Shown piece by piece: positions 1-13,161 of a DNA stretch of 64,000 nucleotides. Location of the stretch: positions 169,568-233,567 of the forward strand of contig CM022672.1 in NCBI GenBank assembly GCA_012295275.1, written 5' to 3'. The position numbers and the translations under genes are program-made. Below the pieces are notes generated by a model, which was given only the letters and a program-made list of their open reading frames with translations, ran no database searches and was not told where the DNA came from. Numbering within the stretch: position 1 is the first letter of the stretch; each line of letters starts with the position of its first letter. The DNA comes from Chrysomallon squamiferum. Lineage: Eukaryota > Mollusca > Gastropoda > Neomphalida > Peltospiridae.

Positions 1-142
1 AGTACTGCACCTAAGAAGTTACTTCCAAAATACTGCCTTTAAGGTAGATCTGAGTGTGTAGTATTTGGCGATGCATTCCACGGTGAGTAAGAAGTCTGTA
101 CGTTCATGTTCAGACATATCTATGCCGATTTCCTTTTCTCAC

Positions 143-330
143 TGAGAAGAGCAAAATTCATTATTCATCTGTGTGTGTTGAGGCTGAGAGTTTGTTTCAG
201 CAGCCATGCGAGGGTGAAATGAATTTGTGATCGCAAGGTGATGGGTATAACCACTCTCACTTTTAAATATCAGGCCACTTTGAGCTGACCTCTCATCAAG
301 CCATCCCTGAATAATTACCGACTTTAGCAT
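143..330 (-). CDS. Possible internal exon of an unidentified minus-strand gene
   Basis: On the minus strand a 188-nt open segment is preceded by a good acceptor (pyrimidine-rich, ending ctgcag just above position 330) and followed by a strong donor (gtgaga reading down from 142). It encodes a hydrophilic peptide including GWLDERSAQSGLIF and ITNSFHPRMAAETN. I recognise no domain. The sequence below it, reading MSEHERTDFLLTVECIAKYY after a stop, also looks protein-like, so this could be two exons of a neighbouring gene or the remains of a mobile element. Base composition is less AT-rich than the surroundings. Without expression data this is a weak call. Confidence 0.25.
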
Positions 331-1560
331 CTGCAGAAAGAGGTTTCTCTAGATTTGTTTGCAAATATTGCATGCCATCACCATCTAACATCTGACGACA
401 TCTTAATATGTCAATAAATAATTCAATTTATTCAGGGACCATAAGTCTTGATATAGCATTCATTTAGTAAAGATATCAGATCTTTTATTAAAGCTATATT
501 GTGCTTTTTAATTTAGTAAAACAGTAAATATTGATCTATAGCATCTTTGTCAGCTTAACAAATATTCAAAAATCCTAAACAGTATACCATATTGCCCTAG
601 GACTAAACACCTGTTTGCTTGCTTACTGATTTCTTTATTAACATAGTTATTTGATGCGGGTAGATGAATGTTGAAAATTGTGGTTATTTCCCCTTGATTA
701 AAGCTTCTAAGTGAAATACACATGTCTTCATATCAAGTTAACGTAATGTCTTTGCAGGAGATTAGCTGATTAATCTGCTATTTAATCTTTATATAAGATA
801 CAGGCTTGAAATGAAGTGACAGTCCAAAAATAGTCATATTTCAGACTGGTATATATATATATATATATATATATATTCTGATAATAAAATATTGCTTATA
901 GTGCCACATGAAAGAAGAAGGGATAAGTGTGTTTAACTAGGGTGACAATAATCTAGACGCTTTACCAATTGTAAGATGAAGTTGTAGTACTTAGCTCCAA
1001 CTCAAACAACAACAACTCCATTTCAAAATACTGTAACGTCTTCTCAGACTACAACATCTGATCTCAAAGTACTACAACTTCGTTTCAACTGGTTCTGAAA
1101 GTATTGCAGTTCCATTTGAAAGTCCTACCACTATAATCAATGTACAAAAACGTCTTCCCAAATTCCTACAACTTTATCTCAACATAACTCTATCCTTAAG
1201 TAATTTTCAATGGACTAATTAAAACCATAATGAAGTGAAGAAAATTTACAACAGACTGCTAAGTGAAGTAGAAATATCCACTAAACAACTTTCAGATAAG
1301 TGCTCTAACCATACGGCTACATACTGACATTTGCTCTTTAATTAAAGAGGCAGGTATGGCTGTCACGTGACTTTTAGTAGTCGAGCATTTGATGATTACC
1401 TTGGCTGTGTTAGGTCTTTTCATGGTTCGTGACTAGTGACCTTCGCGTTGTTGTTGTGCGCTTCCAGGCTAAGCTGAATTATAATAACTACAGTACAGGT
1501 CGCAAAATGTTTGATAAGATCTTTACAAATAGAAGGGATTAATTGAGTGGATATTTCACT

Positions 1561-1656
<96 letters not shown>

Positions 1657-2689
1657 TAATAGTTTTGGCTGTAATTAGCTCTTAAATCACTGTTACATAT
1701 GTTTATCTGTGTGTGTGGGATTGTTTACCACGCCACTGACAATATGAAGATAAAACTAAGCTGATGTCCTGAATAGCCCTTTGTACTTCTGTAACACTGG
1801 CAAGTGTGGCTGTCCTACCTTTTTATATTTATTTTTAAATCCGATAGCTGGATATATTGTGCCAAACAGTACAGGCATAATACACACAGGTGACGAGATG
1901 TATTAAAATGTTTTCTAAAGCGGCAGTTTTCTCTGTTGGAATAGATCGGCTGTTGAGTAAACGTGACAGCATAATCTTAAGTTATTTCACACCGTGTGAA
2001 AACTGCTCATATTAATAAAATTAACGTTAATGTTAATAAAACTGTTCTTTTTAATTATTTGCCTGATTGTCCCAATAAATGTTTTATCTGTGATTTTCCT
2101 TAGACATGTACACTAAACAAACATTAGTTTTAGACAAACATCTCGTTTTGACATAGACGTCACATTGACAGCTTTTTTTAGACATCCACAACAGACATAT
2201 ATATTTCACAAACATCTACTTAAGATACCGTGACTAAACAACATGCTGATGTTAAATAAACTGTTTTTGGGACAGAATTTACAACATATCGCTATGAGAG
2301 AAGAATAAAACATACACTATTTGCTTTTTTAATGTTTTCTTCAAATTAAGATAACTGATCTCCATTCCTCACGACAAAACTTTACAATTACTAGTAGTAT
2401 TTTACAATCAACACTTCTACTAATATGATTAATATTAAATAAATAAAAATGAAAAAGCATTATCAACAGCAGTAATTATAATAAAGCATGTAATGTTGAT
2501 TTTGCTGTAGCAGAAAGTCGGTCACTCGAACTGTTGTACGAAATATTAGGTCTTTCTGAAGCGAGTTGGCGAAGAGATATTTTGATTTTAATGTGCGCAC
2601 ATAAAAAAAAAACCCCAGAGATATTTCTCCTCAAGTCTGGAAAAGATTCAGTCATCTTGTTTTGTAACCAACAGCTACAGCTTAAACAA
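331..2689. other. Intergenic stretch, no gene seen
   Basis: No convincing coding region on either strand. It holds a TA run near 850-876, a weak repeat of 'actacaactt' type around 970-1180, a somewhat CpG-rich patch at about 1360-1460, and a long GT tract (listed separately). Confidence 0.6.
1563..1655. repeat. (GT)n microsatellite
   Basis: About 46 uninterrupted GT dinucleotides upstream of the giant gene. Confidence 0.97.
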
Positions 2690-2935
2690 CTGATATAAAG
2701 CTGGCATATGATGATTATAACAAATATAAGCTATTGGTATACTGATATACACTTCATATAACGCTGATATAAACTATTGATATAATGCTAATACAAACGC
2801 TGACATAACACTAAATTACACTTTTGATATAATTTTTCAAGTTTATATCATTGTTATATCAAATATAATACTAATATACACTATTGATATAAAATTGATA
2901 TAAACTACTGATAAAATGCTGATGCATCAATAAAT
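2690..2935. repeat. Degenerate 'ctgatataaacta' repeat
   Basis: Imperfect copies of a roughly 20-bp AT-rich unit (gatataaactattgatata and variants) fill about 250 bp. Confidence 0.6.
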
Positions 2936-3057
2936 AATCAATGCTCTGCTATACTATTAAAGTTGTCATCAACTCAGAACGCCCCAGATTAAGTATTAGT
3001 GTATTCATCTTCAGAGAATGCCCCATCAAAGTTGTCACAATGAACCAGACTAATCAC

Positions 3058-3500
3058 TTTTTTTTTTTTTTTTTCTACTCAGGACGCCCTAGTCTGAACA
3101 AATGGTTTTTTTCTACTCAGGACGCCCTAGTCTGAACAAATGGTTTTTTTCTACTCAGGACGCCCTAGTCCGAACAAATGGTTTTTTTCTACTCAGGACG
3201 CCCTAGTCTGAACAAGTGTTTTTTTCTACTCAGGACGCCCTAGTCTGAACAAGTGTTTTTTTCTACTCAGGACGCCCTAGTCTGAACAAGTGTTTTTTTC
3301 TACTCAGGACGCCCTAGTCCGAACAAATGGTTTTTTTCTACTCAGGACGCCCTAATCTGAACAAGTGTTTTTTTCTACTCAGGACGCCCTAGTCTGAACA
3401 AGTGTTTTTTCTACTCAGGACGCCCTAGTCTGAACAAGTGTTTTTTTCTACTAAGGACGCCCTAGTCTGAACAAGTGTTTTTTTCTACTCAGGACGCCCC
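3058..3500. repeat. 38-bp minisatellite upstream of exon 1
   Basis: Twelve head-to-tail copies of a unit of about 37-38 bp built on tactcaggacgccctagtc, each followed by a T-rich stretch. They lie about 200 bp upstream of the putative TATA box. A diverged single copy sits at about 2970. The copies are very similar, suggesting recent expansion. Confidence 0.95.
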
Positions 3501-3694
3501 AGATTCGATAAAAGAACATTTGTGGTGTGCCTACGGTCTTCTTCCAAACTAAATATTCCAGACTGTGTTTGAAAAGTGTAATTTTAATACAAAATAATAC
3601 ACAGAAGTCCAAATACCTGAGTAGGCCACACCTACCGACAGCGATCTATTGATAGAACGTATCTGCGTGGAACCGGTCTGAGCGTCCTGTCTCA

Positions 3695-3701
3695 TATAAA
3701 A
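3695..3701 (+). promoter_or_regulatory. Candidate TATA box of the giant gene
   Basis: TATAAAA lies 142 bp upstream of the start codon at 3837. Transcription starting about 30 bp downstream would give a 5' leader of roughly 110 nt. Only the motif and its position support this; an upstream non-coding exon is equally possible, because aacag at 3768-3772 could act as an acceptor. Confidence 0.35.
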
Positions 3702-3836
3702 ACACTGTACCCGGCTGTTACACCCTGTATACATTTTCCCTTCTAACGGTCAAAGTGTTATACTCTTCTAACAGAAAACACTACCCTGACGACATAACCG
3801 CACACATCGTGTGGTCAGGGCAGATTAAGACGAGGG

Positions 3837-3903
3837 ATGGAGGTAGATCTAGCTATCACACTTTTGTTGTTTTCATTTTATGTGAGGCTTTCTCAACAGC
3901 AAA
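3837..3903 (+). CDS. Exon 1: signal peptide
   Basis: Encodes MEVDLAITLLLFSFYVRLSQ followed by QQ, a short N-terminus with a hydrophobic core typical of a secretory signal peptide, cleaved probably near the QQQ end. The start has G at +4. The exon is 67 nt, ends in phase 1 and is followed by a consensus donor gtaagt at 3904. The open frame continues into the intron, but the phase and the next exon (a discoidin start) make splicing here much more likely. Confidence 0.75.
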
Positions 3904-5653
3904 GTAAGTATTCAAGTACATTAATTTTTATCTGCAGTTGTAATGTTGTTTTATTATCAATATCTAGACAGACGGTATTGTACCTATTATGTACATTAGG
4001 TTTTATCTGCAATTTTTCCTATTTTTTTTATTATCAGTATCAATATCTAGACAGTAACGTCCCTATTCACGTATGTCAGTTTTTATCTACATTTGTATGT
4101 TTTTTATTATCAGTGTCTAGTCAGACAACAAACAGATTATTCAAGTACATTAGATCTTTTCTGCAATTAATACATTTATCCATATCTCCAAAATAGAAAC
4201 ACATATTTTCTACAATACTTTTATCAATAAGTGTAAATATTATTAAATTAATGTTATATTTAATAATGTATATATTACTTATTAATAACTGTAAATCTTA
4301 TTAGTAGTATATTATACAATAAAGTTTTTACAATAACGTTCTGTGTGGAATGTGGTGTGTGGGCGATCTGAGAAGGTGAAAAGGAATGTATTGTGTTTCG
4401 TCAGATTGGACATACATGAGCTGGAGAACAGGTAGAAAGAGGAAAAACATATTTCAAAAAGATGAATTATTTCTAGTCGACTTTACACAACTGTTTCTCA
4501 GAAAAGTGCAAAGAGATGTCGTGTATGATTATTCGGTGTCATCTGTACACACTCAGATACACAAACATAAACAAGTACAAACGTACAAAGTGATAGTCTT
4601 CTTAACTATCTCGATTTTTCTTCACTAACTTAAAAAAAATTCTGCTTCTTCTTCTTCTTCTTCTTCTTCTTATTATTATTATTATTATTATTGTTCTTGT
4701 TGTTGTATTCATAACGTTCTCGATTTTTTTTACTAACTCAAACTATTATAATAATTATTGTTGTTGTTGTTGTTATTGCTTGTGTTGTTGCTAGTGCTGC
4801 TGCTATTGTTAAAGAGACATTTAAATAAGTATGGTTTATTACTATTAAAAAAGAAACTAAACGATATTATATACATACTAGAAACTGCTTCAGGCGGTAC
4901 AAACAGGTAAAGAGATTAAGTATTCCACTGAAAGCGTTCAGTTTCCTTCACCTATTTATTATTTGCAGTGATTTGTGTGTGCAGTGTATATTCATGATTC
5001 AGGCGTTTAGATTTTGTATGTTTATGTACTATATTTTTATTAAAAGAACTTTCTTGGTTTTAGCCACAATCAGTCAGTTTGTTTTATGGAGTATTGATAA
5101 TATTACTTTTTCACTTCAGAACTGTATGAGTTTTGTTGCATGGCATAATTTAACTGTTACATACAGATTTTCGCTAGTATTTATATGAACAAAATTTTTG
5201 GTTGTGAAGATAATTATTGCATACAAAATTACGTTTTTAATTATACTGATTTATAGACACTTCGTCTTTCAAATTTGTTTATATTAGATGAACACACAGT
5301 AAACATATTTTACACGTGTAAATATATTCATAGAAAGGTATCACTTTCAGACTTTCTATTTTTTACAGGAATTGTAAATATAATACGACACGCTATAAAT
5401 CTAACACAGCTAATACACAAATATAACAAACTATATTCAAGTATAACAGAATAAATCAACATAGTACCAGTTTTATATACAAGCCCAAAACAATCCACTA
5501 TAAATATGATTTTATTTTCTATTATAAAGCTAAAACAACAACAACAACAACAAAAATAATACCAAATATATAAACGTACATACATACATACATAGACACA
5601 TACACATATATATATTTATAAATATATAATATATATATGCATGTATGTATGTA

Positions 5654-5684
<31 letters not shown>

Positions 5685-8600
5685 ATGTATGTATGTATGT
5701 ATGTATATATATACAAATTAAATTAAAAAGAAAGAACAAATTAATAAAACATAAAATAATAATCTAATAAAATCTAACATAACTGAAACTAAACAGTACA
5801 ACATAATATAAATATATATAATACAAACTAAACACAATAGAACACTATATATATATAAATATAACACAAACTAAACACAATACAACACCATATAGATATA
5901 AATATAACACAAACTAAACACAACACAATATAGATATAAATATAACACAATACAGCACAGTAAACATATACATATATAAAATAAACTAAGATCCGTAGGG
6001 CTGAGGTTGTTAAGAAAGAGATGCAGAATCTGAACTGTGTTTTCACCATCGTTTTGATCTTCATCTGTCTGAAGACTGTATTTTAAACAATCTCAGGATG
6101 CTTTTTTCCATAGGGGTACACACGTCTGAAATGTATAGATATTTGATATGATATAATAAAATGTTTACATTTGCATTTTTGCTTTGCTAAATGATCGTTT
6201 CTGATTCTATACTCGTACATAAACAGAAAACTACAAATTAAGGGAACGCCATCCCTCTGAGTACTCTGTTTCCATAACTGATTAAAATACAAACTAAAAT
6301 ATTTTACCTAGTACGACTGTAGTCGCCATTCTCAGATATTCAGCGACTGAGCATGACGACCCGATTCAACAGATCCTAGTTTAACCGAATAACAATTCGT
6401 AAGTTACTTTCCCAGCCAGACATTTGTTTTCTCACTACATACATAACGCCATAATTTATACAATTTTTTTACTCGAAATATAGCTGCTATAACTTGTCCT
6501 CTAAAAACTGCGTCACAAAACGAAATTTATGTAACATCTAGTGACCTAGTTGTTCATTGTTATAGTTGAGTTGTTATACACAAATAAAAATAAACGTAGT
6601 TTTTGTTTGTTTGTTTATGTAAAGGGTGCGGTTTTGTGCTAGAATGGAATATGAAACTGTTTGAAGAGAAGATAATACGTTCTTGTATGGTGCGCAGAAG
6701 TTACTGTGAGCTCACACAAACTGGTGCGAGTTGCAGAAACATTCTCCACGTAATTTACTGCAAAGATTTAAATTCAAATGAAAATATCCACAGACACAAC
6801 GAGAATAAATCAAACGTATAATGATATGATGATGATTATATTGTTGACGATGATGATGATTATATTGTTGACGATGATGATGATGATGATGTAAAATGAT
6901 GCTATAAAGAGGAAATCCGCTAGCTTCTTTAACTGCCTTGTTTTGCTTTCTTGATAAACCTGCTTACAGAACAAAACACAAAGCGAATCTAGACAAACTG
7001 ATATATGTACATATACATACATATACACATACACATACATACATATAAATACATACACATACACAGACACAAACACATCCATAAACAGACATACGCGTAC
7101 ACAAACACACTCAAATACCTACACATACCAACAAAAATACATACATACATACCAAAACATACGAACAGAGCACACACGCATCATACACATATCGACACGT
7201 ATATACACATACAGTATGTATTGTTTTCATTCTTTTAGCATGTCTCGATCCTTTTGGTATGCAGAATGGAGAAATCAAAGCAGAGCAGCTGAAATCATCC
7301 TCTGTGAAAAACGGCCTTAGTGTGGATTATGCGAGACTGAACTGTTGTACAGGTGAGTAGCTTGGTCACTATTAGTGAGTAACTTGCTACATGTATGAAC
7401 ATCAGAGCTTTATTAACCTGATATAAATGGTAGAATATTTTGCATTTTAAGCATTGAAAAAGAGCTAAGAAGAGAAATACATCGCTGATATAAACTGATC
7501 TTATTCGTATATTTTGGTAATGACCATGAACCAGTATACACGCTATCGTTTAAATTAAAGTAAAATAGATTTAGTTTTAGCTGACTGTACCACAACAGAA
7601 CCGTCAGCTGAGCGCTTGTTTCATAGCTGATCACAGGTTCTTCACTCACTATTTACTCAGTTGTTTATTTCTAAATTTTACAAGTTGTAAATATGTTATT
7701 TTGTGATGAACATGTAGTCACCCTATTTGTCGTTATGTCAGATTCTCTCACAGGATTTAAACGCATAGTCAATGTCGATAATAGTCTAATTTACATTTCA
7801 CTAGAAGCTAACAGCTTGTGTATTGAAAGCGACAATAATTTGTATTCAGCTGTGTTTTTCGCAATGCATTTCATATATAAAAAAAATAATAATAAAAAGA
7901 AAAAAGAAAAAAATCAATATACCGTTTACTTAACACTAAGTTTTTTTTTTGTTTGTTTTTTTGTTTATTATTCATGTAACTGAGTTTATTTCACCTATGT
8001 TTTTCGTTTCATTTTGATTCCGCTTTGTTTCCCACAACACTTTAATATTTTAATAATTTGACACTATCACAAAGAGGGCGTGGCAAATATTGTGTTTCAT
8101 TATAGACAGTATGTGGTGTAGGACGTACAGGATACAACAGTATTCTTTACATATTCACTGATGACGTTTTCAAATAATAATCACTAGGCGTAGTCCTTAC
8201 TAGTATTCAAATACAAAAAATATTTTCATAATCACTGTATTTTTTATCAGTATAACAACTCTATTTCGATGAGAATGTAAAGGCTCGATGTATTTCAAAC
8301 TCACATAAAAGTTATTATTCACGTTTCAAACACTTATAGAAAAGTAGCGTTTTTTTAATTTGCTTCATTTTTCTTACATTTTTAGAGAGATAAAGACAGT
8401 ATCTGACAGACACACCTAGCTTCTTATATAATACTGTGACGTAGCTTAATATAATGTTATTGTCCATAATAAAATACACTGAGAAAGAAGTGCTGTATTA
8501 CTTGTTGTCACACATGAAATAGTTATTATGTTAACAAATTAGCAAATTAAGTTTATAAAAACTCTAATCATTACTTGTTTAAATGGCTTCTTGGTGGATG

Positions 8601-8893
8601 TAGAATGACTGCTGTAACATTTCGAGACTTTCACTATTTTATACTGTCATTTCTCAACTGTAAAAGAGTATCATTTCTACTGCTGTTTTACAAATATCTC
8701 ATCTGATTTATTTCTTATCACATTCTTTGTAAAAACTGCTATTCACCTAATCGATTGCCTGACACTTTCACTGAAGATTCAGATAGGAACGCTTTAGTTC
8801 CAACATCCCAAAAATCTCTACGTAATAACGCTAAGGAGTTAAAATTTTAATTAGGAGTTTATACATAATTTTAAGAAGTTATTATCAATCAAA

Positions 8894-8926
<33 letters not shown>

Positions 8927-10111
8927 ATTGTCCACCTAATACTGATATATCAGATATTTTTAATTAATTATTTTGAGTTGTGATAGTTCTATGAAAATTA
9001 ATGTTTTATAGACGAATATATATTACAGTCACTGTTGATAGTTCAGTATACATTAGTGTTGTTTAGTATACATTAGTCAGTGTTGATAGACTTAAGTTTC
9101 GCAGCGGTGTCGACATAACCCTGATTCCTGTTTGACTTGTTTGACAAATGCAGGTAAAATTATAAGCCTGTCATCATATATCTCCTCTATTGTACGTGCA
9201 CAACACAATTCATAGAGCATATTTCTCTAGAAACGTGGCTCATTTTTTATACAACAGTTATTTATGAAACGTTTATTGTTGACAAAGACGAGCAGTCACT
9301 GTTTACTTAGCTTTCATATTTGACGACAACGAAAAGCGGAATTTCTTCATATCTTATTACTTTCATATTCATAAAATATAATTTTTTTATGATGTCATGT
9401 CGTTAAAACTACATTTTTTGCCGAAATCGTCTCACAGTATCGTCTCCGGTCAGATAAAATTACTTGTTGTTAATGCATCACTAATCATAAACTACTGTAA
9501 ATTTCCTCCAAAATAAACGTATAATAGTGTTAACAACACGGTACACATTAAATAACGCCTACTCGATAAATATCGCAGATCAAGTGACGCAGCTGAAAGC
9601 TGCTCTCACCCCCACCCCTCCCACAAGACAGAAAAAGAGAGACAAGCAAAGTGAGACAGAGAGAGACAACCGAACATAACGTCAGAGACTGAGAGAGATA
9701 GTAAATGGGTTGGTTATAGTTAAAAGTAACTGTGTGTGAATGTGTATATGTAAGAGTCATGGAAAATGGTTGGTAATTGCAAACGTTTAATGATTCTGAT
9801 TATGAATTAGCAAATTGGATCGATTGTGTAACTAAATTAATCTTCCTTTAGTGACACAAATGAAACCAGAAGCTGATTTTCTTGTTATCTTAATATTAGC
9901 AAGTATGGGCAACAAGCCAAATATTTTTTCTTTTCAAACCTGTTGTGTTTTGTTGAATATATTGAAATGTATTATAGTATTGTATATTCTGGTGGGGCCT
10001 CGTTCATTTGCACGTGGTATGAATTTCTTTGTCCACTGAAAGGAAACATTTTTTTTATATTTTTTTCAAATTATTATAGTGGGCTTCCTGTCTCATTCTA
10101 TTATTCTATTA

Positions 10112-10204
<93 letters not shown>

Positions 10205-13069
10205 TTTGTTTGTTTGTTTGTTTGTTTGTTTGTTTGTTTGTTTGTTTAATTACTGAACTTACAGACCCTATTTTAATATTAAAAAGTAATGGCTAAAATC
10301 CGATCGAACCTGTATAATTGATTCAATAATAATCTACTTTGATTTGCTTATCTTTTAAGATGTTGATTATGGTGCCTGGTGCCCCAAGAATACAAGTGCT
10401 GGCGAGTGGTTCGAGGTGAACTTTTATAAGCCGGCCAATGTTACGCAAATCACACTGCAGATACCAGCAACAAAGAACACGAGCATTGTCAACTACATAA
10501 CACGATTCAAGATTCAGATGGAGCTGTCGACGTCATCCCCTGGTGACCTCACAACATACGAAGAGCCAGAATCACACAGTCAGGTCTGTTTACATGTAGA
10601 CTGATGAAATATACTTCGTAATACGATGTTTTCTGATCATTACACCAGTTTACTTCTTACTTTACTGTTAATACAGAACACTTCTTACTTCACTGTTAAT
10701 ACAATACACTTCTTATTTGATAGTTAACACAATACACTTCTTATTTGACTGTTAATACAATACACTTCTTATTTGACTGTTAATACAATATACTTCTTAT
10801 TTGATTGTTAACACAGTACACTTCTTATTTGTTTGTTAAACCAGTTTACTTCTTACTTCACTGTTAACACAATACACTTCTTATTTGTTTGTTAACACAA
10901 TACACTTCTTATTTGTTTGTTAACACAATACACTTCTTATTTGACTGTTAATACAATACACTTCTTATTTGTTTGTTAATACAATACACTTCTTAATTGA
11001 TTGTTAATACAATACACTTCTTATTTGACTGTTAATACAGTACACTTCTTATTTGTTTGTTAAAACAGTTTACTTCTTACTTCACTGTTAATACAGAACG
11101 CTTCTTACTTCACTGTTAATACAATACACTTCTTATTTGACTGTTAATACAATATACTTCTTATTTGATTGTTAATACAATATACTTCTTATTTGATTGT
11201 TAACACAGTACACTTCTTATTTGTTTGTTAAACCAGTTTACTTCTTACTTCACTGTTAACACAATACACTTATTATTTGACTGTTAATACAATATTTATT
11301 TGTTTGTTAACACAATACACTTCTTATTTGTTTTACAAACTTATTTGACAATACACTTCTTATTTGATTGTTAACACAATACACTTCTTATTTGTTCTTA
11401 TTTACTTTTGTTAATACTTATTAATACAATACACTTCTTATTTGTTTGTTAAACCACTTGTTAATACTGTAAACTTCTTATTTGTCTGTTAATACTTATT
11501 TGACTGTTAATACAATATACTTCTTATTTGATTGTTAACACAGTACACTTCTTATTTGTTTGTTAAACCAGTTTACTTCTTACTTCACTGTTAACACAAT
11601 ACACTTCTTATTTGACTGTTAATACAATACACTTCTTATTTGTTTGTTAACACAATACACTTCTTATTTGACTGTTAATACAATACACTTCTTATTTGAT
11701 TGTTTTCTGTTAATACAGTAAACTTCTTATTTGTTGTTGTTAATACGGTACACTTCTTATTTAAAACAGTATACTTACTTTCTTCTTACTTAATTATTAA
11801 TTTACTGTTAATACAACTTGTTATTTGATTGTTAAAGTACACTATATTACACTTCTTATTTGACTGTTAATACAATTTTTATTTGTTTGTTAAAATATAC
11901 ACCTTATTTATCCGTTAAAACAGTATGCTTCTTATTTACTGTTAACTCAATAGATCGTTAATAATACACTTATTTGTTTTTACGTGCTCTTATTTGACTG
12001 TTAAACAGTATATTTGTTTACTGTTTCTTAATTGATTGTTAATCCAGTAAACTTCTTATTTACTGTTAATACAGTATACTTCTTATTTGTCTGTTAATAC
12101 GGTACACTTTTATTCAGTATGTGTGTTACTTTTTCACTTTAAACTCCTGTGTTTTTTACGTTTTTACCTAATTAAGCCAATGTTTAACCTAAAAATATTT
12201 TGTACGATTTTAATACCAATATACACCTTACGTATCCGTTAAAATAGAAGACACGAGATCGTTAATAAGTACACTTTTATTCGTGAGAAAGTATATTATT
12301 ACGTTAACTACTTTTTCTCTAATTACTTCTTACTTTTCGTTTATTCAGTATGTGTGTTACTTATTCCTACTATTGTGTTTTACGTTTTCATTAAGCCAAT
12401 GTTTAACCTAAATATAATATGTATTAATGTATATATAGAAGACAAATGTGTATTACAAAAATATATTACGATTATTACTACTACTATTGCTATTCCTACT
12501 ATTGGTACTATTACTACTACTACTACTAGTACTATTACTATTACTAATATCACTACACTTATTACTAACACAATTGTTGTTGTTTTTATTAGCGAAGTAA
12601 TGATTTGTTTTATTTCATTTTTTAAAAGGTGTTTGAGGCAAATTTCACTGCATCCTCTACCTGGTCAATGGCTGTATCATCAGATGCAGTACGACGTGTT
12701 CGAGTCGTCGTTGTAGACTTCCATAATGAGCCGTGTTTTAGACTAGAGTTGGCTGGATGCTACGTTAACGGTAAATTATTTCAACTGTTATTCTGTCAAA
12801 TGTTAAAATTAAATTATAATTAATTTCACAGTCGCGTAATACTTTTATATTATCTTTGAACTCGAATTTCTTCCCAGATGTTTCCGTGCTATAACTCCAT
12901 CAACTAATATGATGATCTGAACAGTAGATTACCAGTAAAAGAAAGCTACACTTTCCAACGACATGTAGTTGGGGCTCTCAGTAATGTAGTATACTTCGTA
13001 GGGAATGTCAGGTGTCGCTGATTTGTGTTATTATATGTTTATAAACATTCTCATGAATTTCTACAACTG

Positions 13070-13161
<92 letters not shown>

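Noticed and set aside
1290-1330. Minus-strand tRNA-like A box (tagccgtatggttagagcac)
   Set aside because: No B box (ggttcga) or cloverleaf follows; at most a remnant of a tRNA-derived SINE.
3904-4196. Extension of the signal-peptide frame to a 119-codon protein
   Set aside because: Consensus donor at 3904 and a phase-matched discoidin exon at 7239; the extension is AT-rich low-complexity sequence.
5522-7238. Several Tyr/Ile/His-rich small frames on both strands
   Set aside because: They come from TATG/TACA microsatellites in intron 1.
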